A DNA stretch of 64,000 nt, from positions 3,348,001 through 3,412,000 of the forward strand of contig JAHYIO010000031.1 of the NCBI GenBank assembly GCA_020543525.1. The letters are read 5' to 3'. Position numbers and translations under genes: made by a program. The DNA comes from Coriolopsis trogii. Its lineage: Eukaryota > Basidiomycota > Agaricomycetes > Polyporales > Polyporaceae. Below, in pieces: positions 13,138-24,577 of the stretch (position 1 is the stretch's first letter; the number at the start of each line of letters is the position of its first letter). The notes beneath the pieces are model-generated. The model was not told where the DNA came from. It saw only the letters and a list, made by a program, of their open reading frames with translations, and ran no database searches.

Positions 13138-13168
13138 TCTCGCATGCAAGCGTTTCCGGACAGGTTTT

Positions 13169-13250
13169 GCAAATGACCACAAGCTATGTGGAAGTCACGA
13201 GAAGCTGTTCACAATCGATATCGTGGATAAGCGCCAATCCGGAGCGCTGG
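13169..13250 (-). promoter_or_regulatory. Conserved upstream block of paralogue A, shared with B
   Basis: Read on the minus strand, this block aligns closely with 16790-16880 upstream of paralogue B. Shared words include GCGCTCCG, TCCACGATAT, GATTGTGAACAG, TTCTCG and AGCTTGTGGTCATTTG. Weaker similarity runs roughly 50 bp further upstream in both. The duplication therefore carried the promoter, and the two genes may respond to the same regulators. Confidence 0.7.
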
Positions 13251-14349
13251 GGGTAGAAGCAGAGCACCAACCCACGCTGCAATAGCCTTCGTGAGTAGGT
13301 GGTCGACTGAACAAAAGGCGGACTTTGCCGTGTGAGAAGAATGGTAGAGTGTATTCTATAAAGTATACCGGCACAAGCAAGGAATATATCGATGGGTTGG
13401 GCTTGCAAGGATCTTGGCGAGTCGATACGCGAGATGGCCTGGAGTGCGTGTTCTAGGGGGCGGTGCTGTCGCCTACGGGAGATCAAGTCAAGGTTCAAAC
13501 CACACAAACCACAAAAGACGCGTCCTAGACGCTAGTCGAAGGAAGGACGTACCGGAGGAGAGTCACCAGATGACAATAAGCGGGCAGATTGAAGTACGGT
13601 GCTGCATTCCGTTGGCAGTGCAGGGACTGCAGACGGGACACTCCGAGATCGCGCGAAGACTCTGCCTTTCAACGGGAACAGCACCACCATGGGGTCTGCA
13701 GGAGAAGGCTCACTCGTGTTCTGTAACACCTCTTCAGTAGGCTCGCAGACGTTGCTATGAACGAAACTGGGCCGTCGCACCTGAGTCATAACGGACACAA
13801 GGACCGATTGTGGACTGTGCGTATAAGCATATAGTATGAGCGTAGAAAGTGATTGAGCAGCCAGATATCCTATGCGGCAAAGATCGAGCCCATCGTATCA
13901 CGCAACAGAATGGACACTGGTATCATCCGGCGACATTCAATTATAACACATTGCGGTCTCTCTTCAGTGGTCTTGATCAGTCGAAGCCATCGAGGAGAGT
14001 ATTCGACTCACGAGTTCTGAGCAGATACCCGTCTCTGATTGAAAATGTCCTCCGCCACGCGTACCACTCAGGATCCTCCTATGCTGCGACACAAGACCAA
14101 GTCGTCGGGTGCGAGCGATGACTAGGTAGAGGCTCCGTCTTCAGGAGAGCTGAGTACTGTGCAGACGCCCGTGGGTCTCACGTAAGCGACGAGGGCTGGT
14201 GTGGCACGGCACTGACACTTACCACTCATCCATCGCCCTCCATCTCGTGCAAAGTAAAGACCCCATCAGCCCACTCCAGACTCTCGTTCACCGTTCTCCT
14301 CAGCCCAAACCACACCACATCTACTGAAAGTTCGTATAGTCACCCGCGA
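13251..14349. other. Divergent intergenic region between paralogue A and the small membrane protein gene
   Basis: No supported gene. Short ORFs (for example 13414-13740 and 13849-14121 on +) show no coding signature or splice logic. The right end must carry the promoter of the gene starting at 14350. Confidence 0.5.
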
Positions 14350-15391
14350 ATGCGTTTTGGCGCACTCCCTGCCTTCGTCGTCCTCGGCGCAAGTCTCGGT
14401 ACGTCCTCTTACCCCATCCCCTCCGTTCTTCCCTGATCTGTTCCCCAAACCTCGTCTTCATCATACCCAGTCGTCGCAACTCCCATACGGGTCGTTGTAA
14501 CGGAGGTCACTTCCAGCGGTCGTTTTGACCATGTCGAGGCCATAAGCAACGTCGGCGCCATGCGCGCCCCTATCATGGCCTACCCCGTTGCCCAACCCAT
14601 CCGCTTCGACAGTCACAGCGGCAACCAGCACAGTCGCCCCTGCGCCTCCTCCATGCGCAGCAAGGCTCTCGACGCCTACAACGCCCTCAGGCAGTGGTTT
14701 GGCTTTGAGGCCATACAGCCCCCCGTCCGTGTCGAGCCCATCGAGACTCACAGCCGCCGCCCTCCCAAGGACGTCGCCGTCGGAGCCGGAGAGCTCCCTG
14801 TCCTGCCCTTCGTCGGCACTCCCGTTCGTCCCGCCTGGGTCATGGACCAGGGCTCTGTCGTCGTCGGTGACGGAAATGGATCCCTTGATAGCCACCGCCA
14901 GGGCAATCGCCCCATGTGGATTCATCGCCATCACCAATTCCGTGGCTCTTTCCTCCGCCGTGTCCATCACGCTCTCATATCTCTTGGTCCTTGGGAGGGT
15001 CGGGCCGTCGCTTTCGTCCTTGGTATGTCCTCTTCGTCATTTCTTCCTACACCCACCTTCACTCTCATCCCATCCCACCTCCCACGAATGTCTCCGAATG
15101 TCCATCATCGATGTCCATCGCCTCCATCCCATCTCCCTTGATATCGAACGCTCGCCATAGCTGACTATCTCGTTGCTAAATATAGGTTGCGGCATTGGCG
15201 TCCTCCTCCGCATGGTCTGGGTCATGGTTCTCGTCGCCGCCCGCGCTATCCGTGGTACCCGTGAGGAGGAGACCGAGTACGAAGTTGTGTTTGACGAGTC
15301 CGAGATGCTCGTTCCGCCCCCTCAGTACACCATGATCGAGGGCTCCGAGGCCGTTCCCGTCCCTGTCGACGAGAAGTCCGACAAGGAGTAG
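14350..15391 (+). CDS. Small signal-peptide/single-pass membrane protein, unknown function
   Basis: Three exons (14350-14398, 14471-15022, 15186-15391) give 807 nt, or 268 residues. The introns have clean GTACGT and GTATGT donors. The N-terminus MRFGALPAFVVLGASL is a typical secretion signal. A Pro/His/Ser-rich luminal region follows, then a hydrophobic segment built across the second splice (GCGIGVLLRMVW then VMVLVAARA). The acidic cytosolic tail (EEETEYEVVFDESE) ends DEKSDKE. This suggests a type I surface or secretory-pathway membrane protein. I do not recognise a named family. It sits in the 3.5-kb spacer between the inverted copies A and B. Confidence 0.8.
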
Positions 15392-16789
15392 GCGTATCTA
15401 CCAGCGCCAACACTCGTACCGTTCTTCTGTCAAGGCCTAGACGTGGAGCCTCCTCTCGTCGGCAAGAACGGTGTATTGACCATGGGCATCCTGTGAGAGG
15501 ACGCCAGCAAGTCGGACTGTTCGTGTGTATACGGCTCGTGTATCCTTTGGACGGACTCTACTCTCCTCTTCCTACTTGATCTTGCCTCCATTTCCTCCAC
15601 CTCGAGTATCATCCTCCTATACAGATATGACCAGGTGTCGTCGCTCCAGACTCCAGATCCTTGTCTCGTCCTGTCGCGGTCTCGTCTACTTCTCTAACGA
15701 TTTACGAACCCAATCTCGGCCCAGTCGTCACCAGTGCCTCAAGCTCCCCTCGTCATGTGCCCGGATCGCAGGATGTGCGAAGAACGGTGCATCCTCGATT
15801 CGTACCCACGACGGCGAGCTTCGGTCTGGGGCGGCTGGTGCTTTCTCCTTGACTGTATTGCCTTTCTTGTTGATGTATGATGAACGAAGCAGATGGACGC
15901 GTGTGTGAACTAGGTTTGTGTGCGATCTCTCAGGCAGACAACCTTTGCGTGGGCGGGTGCATGAGTCGTCGCGGGGTATGTGTTCGTTCAAGGAGGCTGA
16001 CAAGGCCGTTGTACCGCAACTACTCGGTCCTACCTGCAAAGTCGATCAATCCGTCGACGAAGCCTTGACTATACATGTAGGAATTCGTGATGATGGAATG
16101 TTTTTCTGTTTGCCCCCACTTTTCACGGAGCAGTCAACGAGAGTAGATCGGTCGCGTCACCCAGCACTGGCAACAGAGCAGGTAGCTCGTTTACATCACC
16201 TGCCGAGAAAGGCGTTGGCATCGCCACCGCTTGCAGTGACTTGCGTTCCTACACTGACTCGTTCAACCACAGACAGCCATAAATGATTGCGACTACTGCG
16301 ATGAGCAGCCTGAACGCAGACGATCTGCACGGAGTATGCGCACGTTCGTACCAGGCCGCGATGATCATGTGAGTGCTAGCCAGATCTGCCAGTCTTACTA
16401 AGGAAAATCTACAGTTGGCCGCATTACAATTCGGAAGATGAAATACAGTATATTCTTCGTCCACACGCGAGACAGAACCGACCTACGTGAGTGCCATCCT
16501 TGCGCGCGGCTGCGAAGTCGGGTGACGCCGCATACAGTGGACATAGCCGTCCGTCGTTGCTTCGATCGCCCCGAGAACACGAGGCACGAGTTACCGACCA
16601 ATGCGGACATCGTCAGTGCGGGGTATGAATTCAACGTCGAGGCAGGAGAACAGGGCTACTCGCATGGTTGTGCTGCTCGCAAGACGGTCTGCTCATTGTC
16701 TCAGTGGTCGCACTTGCATTTCTCGACCGACCGTTGACGGAGGCTGTAAGCGTGGGTCCGGCGCTCTGAACTTGAGTATATTGACCCGC
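15392..16789. other. Intergenic region between the membrane protein gene and the paralogue B promoter
   Basis: No supported gene. Overlapping short ORFs occur on both strands without matching splice sites or motifs. The first few hundred bases are presumably the 3' UTR of the upstream gene. Confidence 0.5.
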
Positions 16790-16880
16790 AGCGCTCCGTG
16801 CTGGCGCTCATCCACGATATGGATTGTGAACAGATTCTCGCGACGTCCACACGTGAACACAGCTTGTGGTCATTTGAAAA
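16790..16880 (+). promoter_or_regulatory. Conserved upstream block of paralogue B, shared with A
   Basis: This is the counterpart, in inverted orientation, of 13169-13250. It includes GCGCTCCG, TCCACGATAT and GATTGTGAACAG, followed by CGTCCACACG and AGCTTGTGGTCATTTG. No comparable block was seen upstream of C or D. Confidence 0.7.
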
Positions 16881-16974
16881 AGCCCACTTCCACGCGTAGT
16901 ATAAGATGTAGCCGAATGAAAGCGTACACCCCGAGCGGACGCTTCTACCTCAAAGTCTTGCGCACTTCTGCTTC

Positions 16975-19900
16975 ATGCCTGCCGAATTCTCCGAGAAAGC
17001 CATTGAGGAGGCTGATGCTGCCATCAAGGCCAGTCAATCATATCAGCCCTCTAGAGCAGCCAGAAGATTGCGCTCCATCGGTGCGTACCTTGCCAGCTTA
17101 CTCGTGTTGACTACTTCTCATGAGTCATTGGACGCTCAGAGAATGCTGTCGGCACCGTGGCGGACAGTCCGTATGCCTCCGAGGTGTACACCGTGGTGAA
17201 AGATCAAGTCGATAACTTTGCCAAAACGAGCAAGAACCTCATGGCTATTATGGACGCGGTTGCCGACGTCCATCCGTTCATTCACGGTACTGTACCCAAC
17301 GCCAAGTGTCCATGCCTGTCTGTCTGTTGCTCACATTCGTGCAGTCGCGGTGTCGCTCTTCAAAGCCGGCATTCAACTGGAGTTGACTCGACGTGAGAAC
17401 GATGATAGGGTTCTCGCCCTCAAAGTCACCATGTGTGATTTGATGAGTACGCTCAAAGAGTGTGTCTCCGGAAAGCTGCAGTAAAACTCATCTTGCGTCT
17501 GACTTGTACGGTCAGCTTGAAACAGATCACAAGTCCTCGAGACAAAATCTCGATCGAAGATCGTCTGCGCGCCCGGCTAGGCGCTGTCATTGAATCTATC
17601 AAGCTCTGTGCGAAGCTTTGCGATACCTACCAAAAGCGGCACACGGTCGGTATGTCGTGTGGGTGTTGCAAGATGAGCCGTTACTCATCAGCTCCTCCAG
17701 TCAAGTACTTCACGAGCTCCAAGTGGCAAGAAAAGTTTGCAGAAGTCGCCCAGCAATTTGTGGATCACAAGGCGGAGATCCAGTCGGTGCTCACGCAGTT
17801 CATCAGCATCCGCATGGACCGACTCGTGGATAATGTGGAGAAGCTCATGGAGTTCGTCTTTGAGCGAATGCGCTCTCCGGAGGAACGTAAGATCAAGGCG
17901 CGGGTCGAGTCGTCGCACCCGGACGGGATGGAGGCAGCACAAAAGGATAAGAAATTCCTCGAGCAGCTCCTGCAGACGCCTCAGAGAAGTAATGACCAGA
18001 AGAAGGGCAAGAATCGAGAACAAGGAGACGTATCTCTCACGGTAGCGGAGCTTCAGCAAGAGGTCAACAAAGACGTCAACCAGGTCATTCAGGAAAACAA
18101 GTACTTCGACCGCAAATTTGAAGCAATGATGCGCCAAATGGACGACATCAAGATGACGATCAAACGTGAGTCAGATCGTACCATCAGCCAGATTCTCGCA
18201 GGTCCGCACTGTGAGCGTATCCACGACAAGGTACGGCAACTACTTTCCTATAGATTATCACACACACGGTGACCACTCCACCAGGATATGTCTCAAATTT
18301 GGAAGGAAATGGTACGTACATACAGCCTGTAGCTCGAGGCGCTGAAATGACAGGCTGCAGGGCTGGAGAGGTCATGTGAAAGCGGACAAGTTTGTGATGG
18401 CTCTTCGTGACTACTTCAACGTCGACGTAGAGAGGAACTACGACCTCGATGGACGGAGCCACGCGATCGCCACGAATCCCCATGTCTTTGAAGAGGCAGA
18501 TCTTGGAGACCCCACGTCCACACAACAAACTGAGAAGCCGCCGACAGACATCGAGAGGCGCGTCGCCCCGGAAGACGAGTGGGCTCTCCCGTATATCACA
18601 CTCTCCCGCATCCAGCCCCTCATCGAGGCCATCGATGACGATGGTTCCTCATTTGTTACCATCAAAGAGGTCAACAAGTTCACGTCGGCGAAGCCGCCTG
18701 ATTGGAGGTGAGATCGTCACATTTACCAAACTGTGCAAGGCTGACTCTCAGTAGCCTCCTTTGCTGGATAGCATACTGGACGTATGGTATGTACCTCCCT
18801 TGAGCAATACTGGGGTTATATGGTAATCTAAAGCCGTTCTTACAGGTTATGAGATGGCTTTGCAATGGTACTTCCGCCGCATCCGGAGCGCCATCAGTGA
18901 GATCGACGAAGCATCATATGCCGTTCTCCCTGCAAACCGCAACCTTATCTCTCGGTTCACTTGGGATTGGCCCGTGAGGTTTGTGGAGAATCTTCTTTCC
19001 GGGCTCCAAGGTATCAACCAATGGGATGGCATCGAGTTCGACACGGACGCAAATTTTGCGAAGTTCAAAGACCATGTTGTGAAATGCGAAGAGAGCATTG
19101 AGCGCAACCTTCGCTCAGTCAATTACTGCATCGACGATGAAAATACGCTTGCAATTGTCGTAGGCATGAATACACTCGATCAGGTAAGTGGACGAAACAG
19201 CACTCCCTATTCGCACAAATTGCCTGAGATGTCCGCAGTCTCCTCGCCAGTATCTACTCCCTCTCATATTTCTGCTCATGCGAAGGACTCTGTACATTGT
19301 CCGACAAGCGAAGGACCTCACGCTGCACGAGGGGGAGCTCGGGGTTATCCAGTTTTCTCTGGCAAATATTTACCGCGTCGTATGGGACCGTGTCCGCACG
19401 TTGCAAGGTGATCACTGCCGTTCGTGGTCGTACTATGGCAAGCCCTTGACCCAATACCATATTTTCCAGCCGTGTACAGGATTCAGAATCTGAACGTCAG
19501 GGAGCAGCTGGACAAATCGTTCCACGGGCTGGTGCGTACTAACTTCTGCCCCGGATACCTCTGCCGGCCCGCTGATTTTGAGTTAATGCATCCAAGTTCT
19601 CATATGCCCTCGGGGATCCAGAGGTTAATGACTACTGGAAGCGCAGTCCTTATGATGATAATGCAATCATCGGAGCCACTCTGCCGACGGAGTCGGAAGT
19701 TGAAGCTGCCACTAGCGACACCAGTGAGCAGGGCATACCGCACCCCGACATGCTCTCACTCTACTACCGACCTCAAACGGAGGAGATCGACCAGTTCACG
19801 AATCTCTCCCTGACGAGAAGCGCTGACTCTGTCGACCATCCAGCCACATTCCTTCTCATTGGACACTGGAGTGCGTCATACTCGTACCACTCACATGAGG

Positions 19901-21565
19901 GTGTCTTACATTTCACTATCACTTCTCACGACGGGGACGGGTCCATCCGTGGCTGTGGGGAGGACACACTGGGGACTGTCTGGGTCCGCGGGACATGCGA
20001 TGGAGGGCGATTGACGTTGACGCTTTACAGCAAAGAGATGCAATCCTATGCTGGCAGTCCGGATGCGATTGTCTGGCACACAAAAGACTTCTCACCGGAG
20101 GCGAGCGAGATCGGCGGGCACTGCGGCCTTGATCAAGGTAACTGGTATCAAGATGTCCTCACCGGGACCGATGGCGTCGCAGGGGACGGCTTTCAGTGAG
20201 TTCTCGAACATTCTCAACATGGCCTGCATACAACCCAGCACTGACCATGTATGAGTAGACACTCGCCTATTGAAGAGCGCGAGCAAGAGTACACTGCAGA
20301 AGCAACGCGCACAGATCCCGGGATGCCAGCAGTGAGCGGTGTAGAGGACAGTGGCAACGAAGATGCGCCTCCAGGGAACGGTGAAGGTAATACAAGATTA
20401 CAGTGTCGGGCGCACACGCGCACATTGCTCTGAGGTTGCTGACTCGTCTAATTCACAGACACTATCGTGCTCGGCACGTTCCTCATGATACGGCGTTCTG
20501 TCGAATACATGGTCTCTTGCCCACGCCGCGAGTCGCTCAAGGAGAACCGTACCCGAGCGCTGTGGAAACTCGCCATTGACGCGACTCTCTACGCGGTCCG
20601 CTCGAGGACTCTCACGTGGAAGAGACTCTACGAAAGACGACAGCGACGCACGCGCTACATCGAGTTGTTGGGAGCACAATCCGAAAGCGGCTTCTTCCAA
20701 TACCAGGACGACGAGTTGGACTGGGTGCGCGTGATCAGAGGCATTCACCCGGACGATCTCCGTCTCTGGCGAGCAATAGGGGCATTCAAAGCACGACGAA
20801 TGGTTGAACACTGGTCCGTCACTTGAACGCGTAAACGGCCTGGTAGCTAGCTAACCGCATCTTCAGGGTGGTTTGCGACGTCTGCGGAGTCGGCAAGGCG
20901 GGAATGTCAACACATTTCCGATGCATCGAATGCTCAGAAGATACGATAGACCAAACGGCAGACTTCTGCTGGGCATGCTCCTCGTCCAAGAAGTCCGTCA
21001 TCACGGCTTCAGGCAAGACGCATCTGCCCAGCCACCATCTCATCCAATTGCGCTGGCCACTGTGGAGGGTGTTTCTCCATCACATCTTCACTGACGCCAA
21101 GTCTCGCGTATCTGCCCGTCAGGAGGATATGCGATGCAGCGGCGGATTGCCATGCATGATCTGCACACAGATCATCACCTCCCCACCCTACCTCTGTCGC
21201 ATCGGTGAGCACCTTCCTCTCGAGCTGCAGCCATGTCCTCCTTGACGAAGCCGATCCGACCACCAGACACTGCCGACTCCGGGATCATCTGCTGTGCATG
21301 CAACGTTCGTCTTCAGCGGGAACAGCCTTGGATGTACGAGCGAGGCGCGCCTGATTTGCGGAAGCCCCAGTTTTGGTGGGACTACCTCGTGCTCGTCCCC
21401 GGCGAGCAGGCTCCTGTCGACTCTTCCGTTGACGAGGCGAGGCCAGTGCTCGAGGACCGTCTATCACAACTTGAGGCTAAACTCGAGTCGCAAACCGCCC
21501 GCCTCGCATCCCTGGAAGGACTCGTGAGGGAGTTGCTTGCGTCACGCAACACGGGCGGTCAGTAG
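16975..21565 (+). CDS. Paralogue B: helical bundle - coiled coil - EF-hand - calycin-like - ZZ finger protein
   Basis: Exons 16975-17080, 17140-17286, 17345-17459, 17516-17649, 17701-18230, 18285-18311, 18361-18707, 18755-18786, 18846-19183, 19239-19407, 19470-19531, 19597-20195, 20259-20386, 20459-20813, 20867-21204 and 21267-21565 sum to 3,726 nt, an intact frame of 1,241 residues. The helical bundle covers about 1-220 (HPFIHVAVSLFKAG). A coiled coil follows, then the EF-hand loop DDDGSSFVTIKE at 445-456. The helical core starts ALQWYFRRIR. The beta domain begins LLIGHWSASYS within 670-868. A basic helix lies at about 912-1029. The ZZ finger ligands are C1033, C1036, C1049, C1052, C1064, C1067, H1082 and H1086. 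A second CxxC pair and a coiled coil (LEDRLSQLEAKLE) close the protein. This is the cleanest copy and all its introns are GT-AG. The role is unknown; a calcium-responsive scaffold in recognition or stress is inference. Confidence 0.87.
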
Positions 21566-22134
21566 CCATCCGTCCGCAGTGACTGTGCACGCCTTTGTGC
21601 ACGCCTTCAGCTAATTCCAGACTGCCGCCTGCGTTGCATCGCGATGGTGGTTCAGTTGATGAGTAGAGCGAGAGCGAGGTACATATTCTGTACTGTGTAT
21701 CACGAACATCTTGTCAGGGAAGCAATCAACGGGTACCACCACGGCTTTCCGGTCGTCTGCGAGTGATCATCCGACGGAACACCTTCCCGAACACAAGTGA
21801 GGCACGAAGACATACTGAGCAGACGCGCTTCATTCGTATCGAGGTCGGACAAATACACGAGTGGTAGACGGGTGGAAAACGTTAGTGTTACATTGCGACG
21901 GCGGATCCTATATGACTGGGACGGGGGTGGTTGCACAACTATACACAGACCGAGCTATGGGCATGGACACAGACATGGCAGCGAGCGTGATGGACAGCGA
22001 GCGGAGCGTCGGACAACGGGGAGGTGGAGACATTATCCAGGCGAGAGACACACCAGAGACATACACTGGAATGACTGAGAGGGGATAGATGAGGAGAAAG
22101 ACTTGGGGATGGAGAGAAGCAGAGTCCATGCGGT
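21566..22134. other. Convergent 3' region between paralogue B and the ariadne gene
   Basis: No gene seen. A purine-rich, CACA/GACA-rich stretch at about 21930-22070 is of low complexity. Short ORFs here are unsupported. Confidence 0.5.
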
Positions 22135-24212
22135 TTAGTCAAAGCCTTCTACGGAGACGTTCCACGACCACCGCCCGTCTAGGTATCCTCTGGCGGTGTC
22201 CTCTAGCATGATCTCGTTCCGCTTCTGCACGTACACCTACGATTGCCCGAGGTGAATACGACGGGGAAGATGTACGACGGCGACTACTCACGGTCTTGTC
22301 CGTCACCTTCTGACGGAGGTTCAAGATGTTCTCCGGATCAATGGGCGCCTCAATGAGCTCAGACAGCTCCTCGACAGCCCTCTCAAGGTCCCTATGCAGC
22401 ATAGTCAGAAAATGCGTCCGCTCTGCGGATACCCAGACACGCACCTCTGGTTGTCCTCAAAGAGCTCCTTCTCGTTCCCGAGAGCGAGATAGTACGCCAT
22501 CGCGTACGTCCACTTCAACGTCATGCGACACCTGAATACTACCTCGACCGCCTTCTTCATGAACTGCACCTGGATCCACGTCAGCTGAGACGAGACCTGC
22601 ATCTCATCCATCTTCTTCTCCGTCTTGGCGTGCAGCTCCATCGACAGCTTCGCCGACTGCTCGTGATTCGCCCAGCGGTTGTAGTACTGTCGCCAGCCGC
22701 GTCAGATCCTCACAATCTATTCGACCGACACGAACGCGAGAGAACTCACATGGAGATAGCGTTCAAGCGATGCTCGACTCCGTGTCTGCGCATCGCGCGC
22801 GTCCACGCTCGCCTTCTCGTCGTATCGATTGCACGAGTACCACGACGTGCCGTGCTCGGACCACGGACCTAACAGGATCACACAAGACACACCGTTCATC
22901 AAGCTGGTTCCCCTTCCCGTAGATCCTCCGCACGCGGATCACTCACCCATGCAGACCCAGCAAAACTCGTACTTGCACTTCTTGCACGTCATGTGGTTGC
23001 ACCCCCCGTTCTTCTCGATCGTGCTCTGACACTTGCTGCACTCCTTTGTGTTGCTCTTGATCCAATTCGCCGTCTCACTGTCGTCCCTGCACTTCTGCAG
23101 CCACATCTTCGCGACCGCGCAGATGACCGGCCGGTGGTCCGCGTCGATCGGGCACCCAAAGCAGAACACATGCGTGGTCGACGCGCCGCAAGTCACGATC
23201 GGCACCATCTGGAGCAACGACGACTTGGTCGCCGCCGACGGGCACGAGACGGTGTACGTACAGGACGGGTAGGGGCAGAACTTGAGGTGCGGGATGCAGC
23301 TCACGAACTGTCGCACGACCAACCCCTCGTACCGCGCCCACGTCTCCTCGTCGTCTCCGAGCGCCTTGCGAACGAATGGATCGAGGGCGACGACGTTGCA
23401 GTCCTCGGCCATACAGCTGATCACGCACTCGGCCTCTGTGCGCACCTTGCTCGTGATGTACTCCTTCCAGCACAACGTGCAGAACTTGTGCTCGCAGAGC
23501 AGCGCCATCGTCTCCGTCTGCGTGTCGTCGAAACAGATCGGGCACACAAACGCCTTCGCGTCCTCCACGGGGGAAGCCGCACGCTTCGATTTGGACGTCT
23601 TGGAGAGCTCCGCCGTGGAGCGCCGGGTCGTCCGCTGCGGACCAGAGTGCGAATGGCGGCTGGACGACGCCTTGGGCGGTGGTGGAGTCGGCTCGCGGGG
23701 CGGGAGCTCGACGCCGGCGGCGACAGCGACAGAGGACGCGTTGTCCATGTACTTCTCGATCAGCTTCTCCTTGTTCCAGTTCATGTGGCGAAGGAGCTGC
23801 GCGGCTATCCCGGGCTAGGTGCATAGAGTGGGCAAGGGGGTTCGCGTCAAACGCTGGACCGATACTCACGGGCACGCGAGAAGACGCACCTCGACGCCAA
23901 ATATGCCGCTGATATGGTCCACGTCCGACTGTATGAGCTTCTCAACCTCGGGCTGACTCAAGGCGGTATAGTCCACCTCGTACACCTTCTTGTCGTTGAT
24001 CACAGCCTTGAAGTCGTCGCCAAAGCCGTCCACCTCGATTTCAGATGCGGAACCTACAAGAGCGAAGGCGGACGTGACTACCGCAGGACATATGGGTTAG
24101 TCAGGTCGTGTGGAGGGTGCGTACCATCGTCGTTTTCCACTTCCATCATCTCGTCGTCTTCCTCGTCGTAGTACTCGTTCTCATCGTCGGAAATCTCGTA
24201 ATCGGACGACAT
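22135..24212 (-). CDS. Ariadne-type RBR E3 ubiquitin ligase (HHARI/ARIH1-like)
   Basis: RBR ligases take ubiquitin from an E2 onto a RING2 cysteine and then pass it to the substrate. The start is ATG at 24212 ([19 protein letters not shown], the acidic N-terminus typical of ariadne). An intron-split UBA-like segment follows ([16 protein letters not shown]). RING1 reads CPICFDD and [10 protein letters not shown]. The IBR reads FCPYPSC and CFGCP. RING2 reads [19 protein letters not shown], with the catalytic Cys in GGCNH, and CWVCMG. The C-terminal ariadne domain ([15 protein letters not shown], then LFEDNQ) ends [14 protein letters not shown] with TAA at 22137-22135. A Pro/Ser-rich linker separates UBA and RING1. 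Several introns are present and no break was seen. It is followed on the same strand by Hsp110 upstream. Confidence 0.93.
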
Positions 24213-24577
24213 GGCGAGCTCTACGGGCGGCGTGAATGTGCAGGAGGGAGTGGTGGTCGTAGGCGGCAGAGTCAAGTAGCACGGATCGGGTGCGGCCTCG
24301 CTGCCTATGACGCTCGTGACACGCGGAGTTCGAAGTCGCATGACTCAGCAGGGGCAACATGCAGTCGGCGCAGTGCGGAGCTCAAACGACGAGTTAATCG
24401 CCGTTGTATGGTCGGATACACGCGTGTAAGTAAAACCCAAAGACGGATGTGCAAAAAGTACAATACGCTGTTCTACTTACAACAAATTACTTTTCTTCTA
24501 GTAGATACTACCCAGCGATCTGCATCAGTCCCCAGTGTGTATGCGTGCAATCCTCGTTCCAAATGAGTATCAAGCAT

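Larger units (their letters stand above)
8456..21565. repeat. Large inverted duplication: arms 8456-13250 and 16790-21565
   Basis: The two arms are genes A (-) and B (+) plus their promoters, arranged head to head around a spacer of about 3.5 kb. Exon order, splice phases and many exon lengths match (147, 115, 27, 32, 338, 169 and 62 nt). Introns differ in sequence. The arms are therefore paralogous rather than recently identical. Confidence 0.75.

Noticed and set aside
22993..23826. 277-codon plus-strand frame opposite the ariadne gene
   Set aside because: It is a shadow of the GC-rich RBR coding exon on the minus strand.
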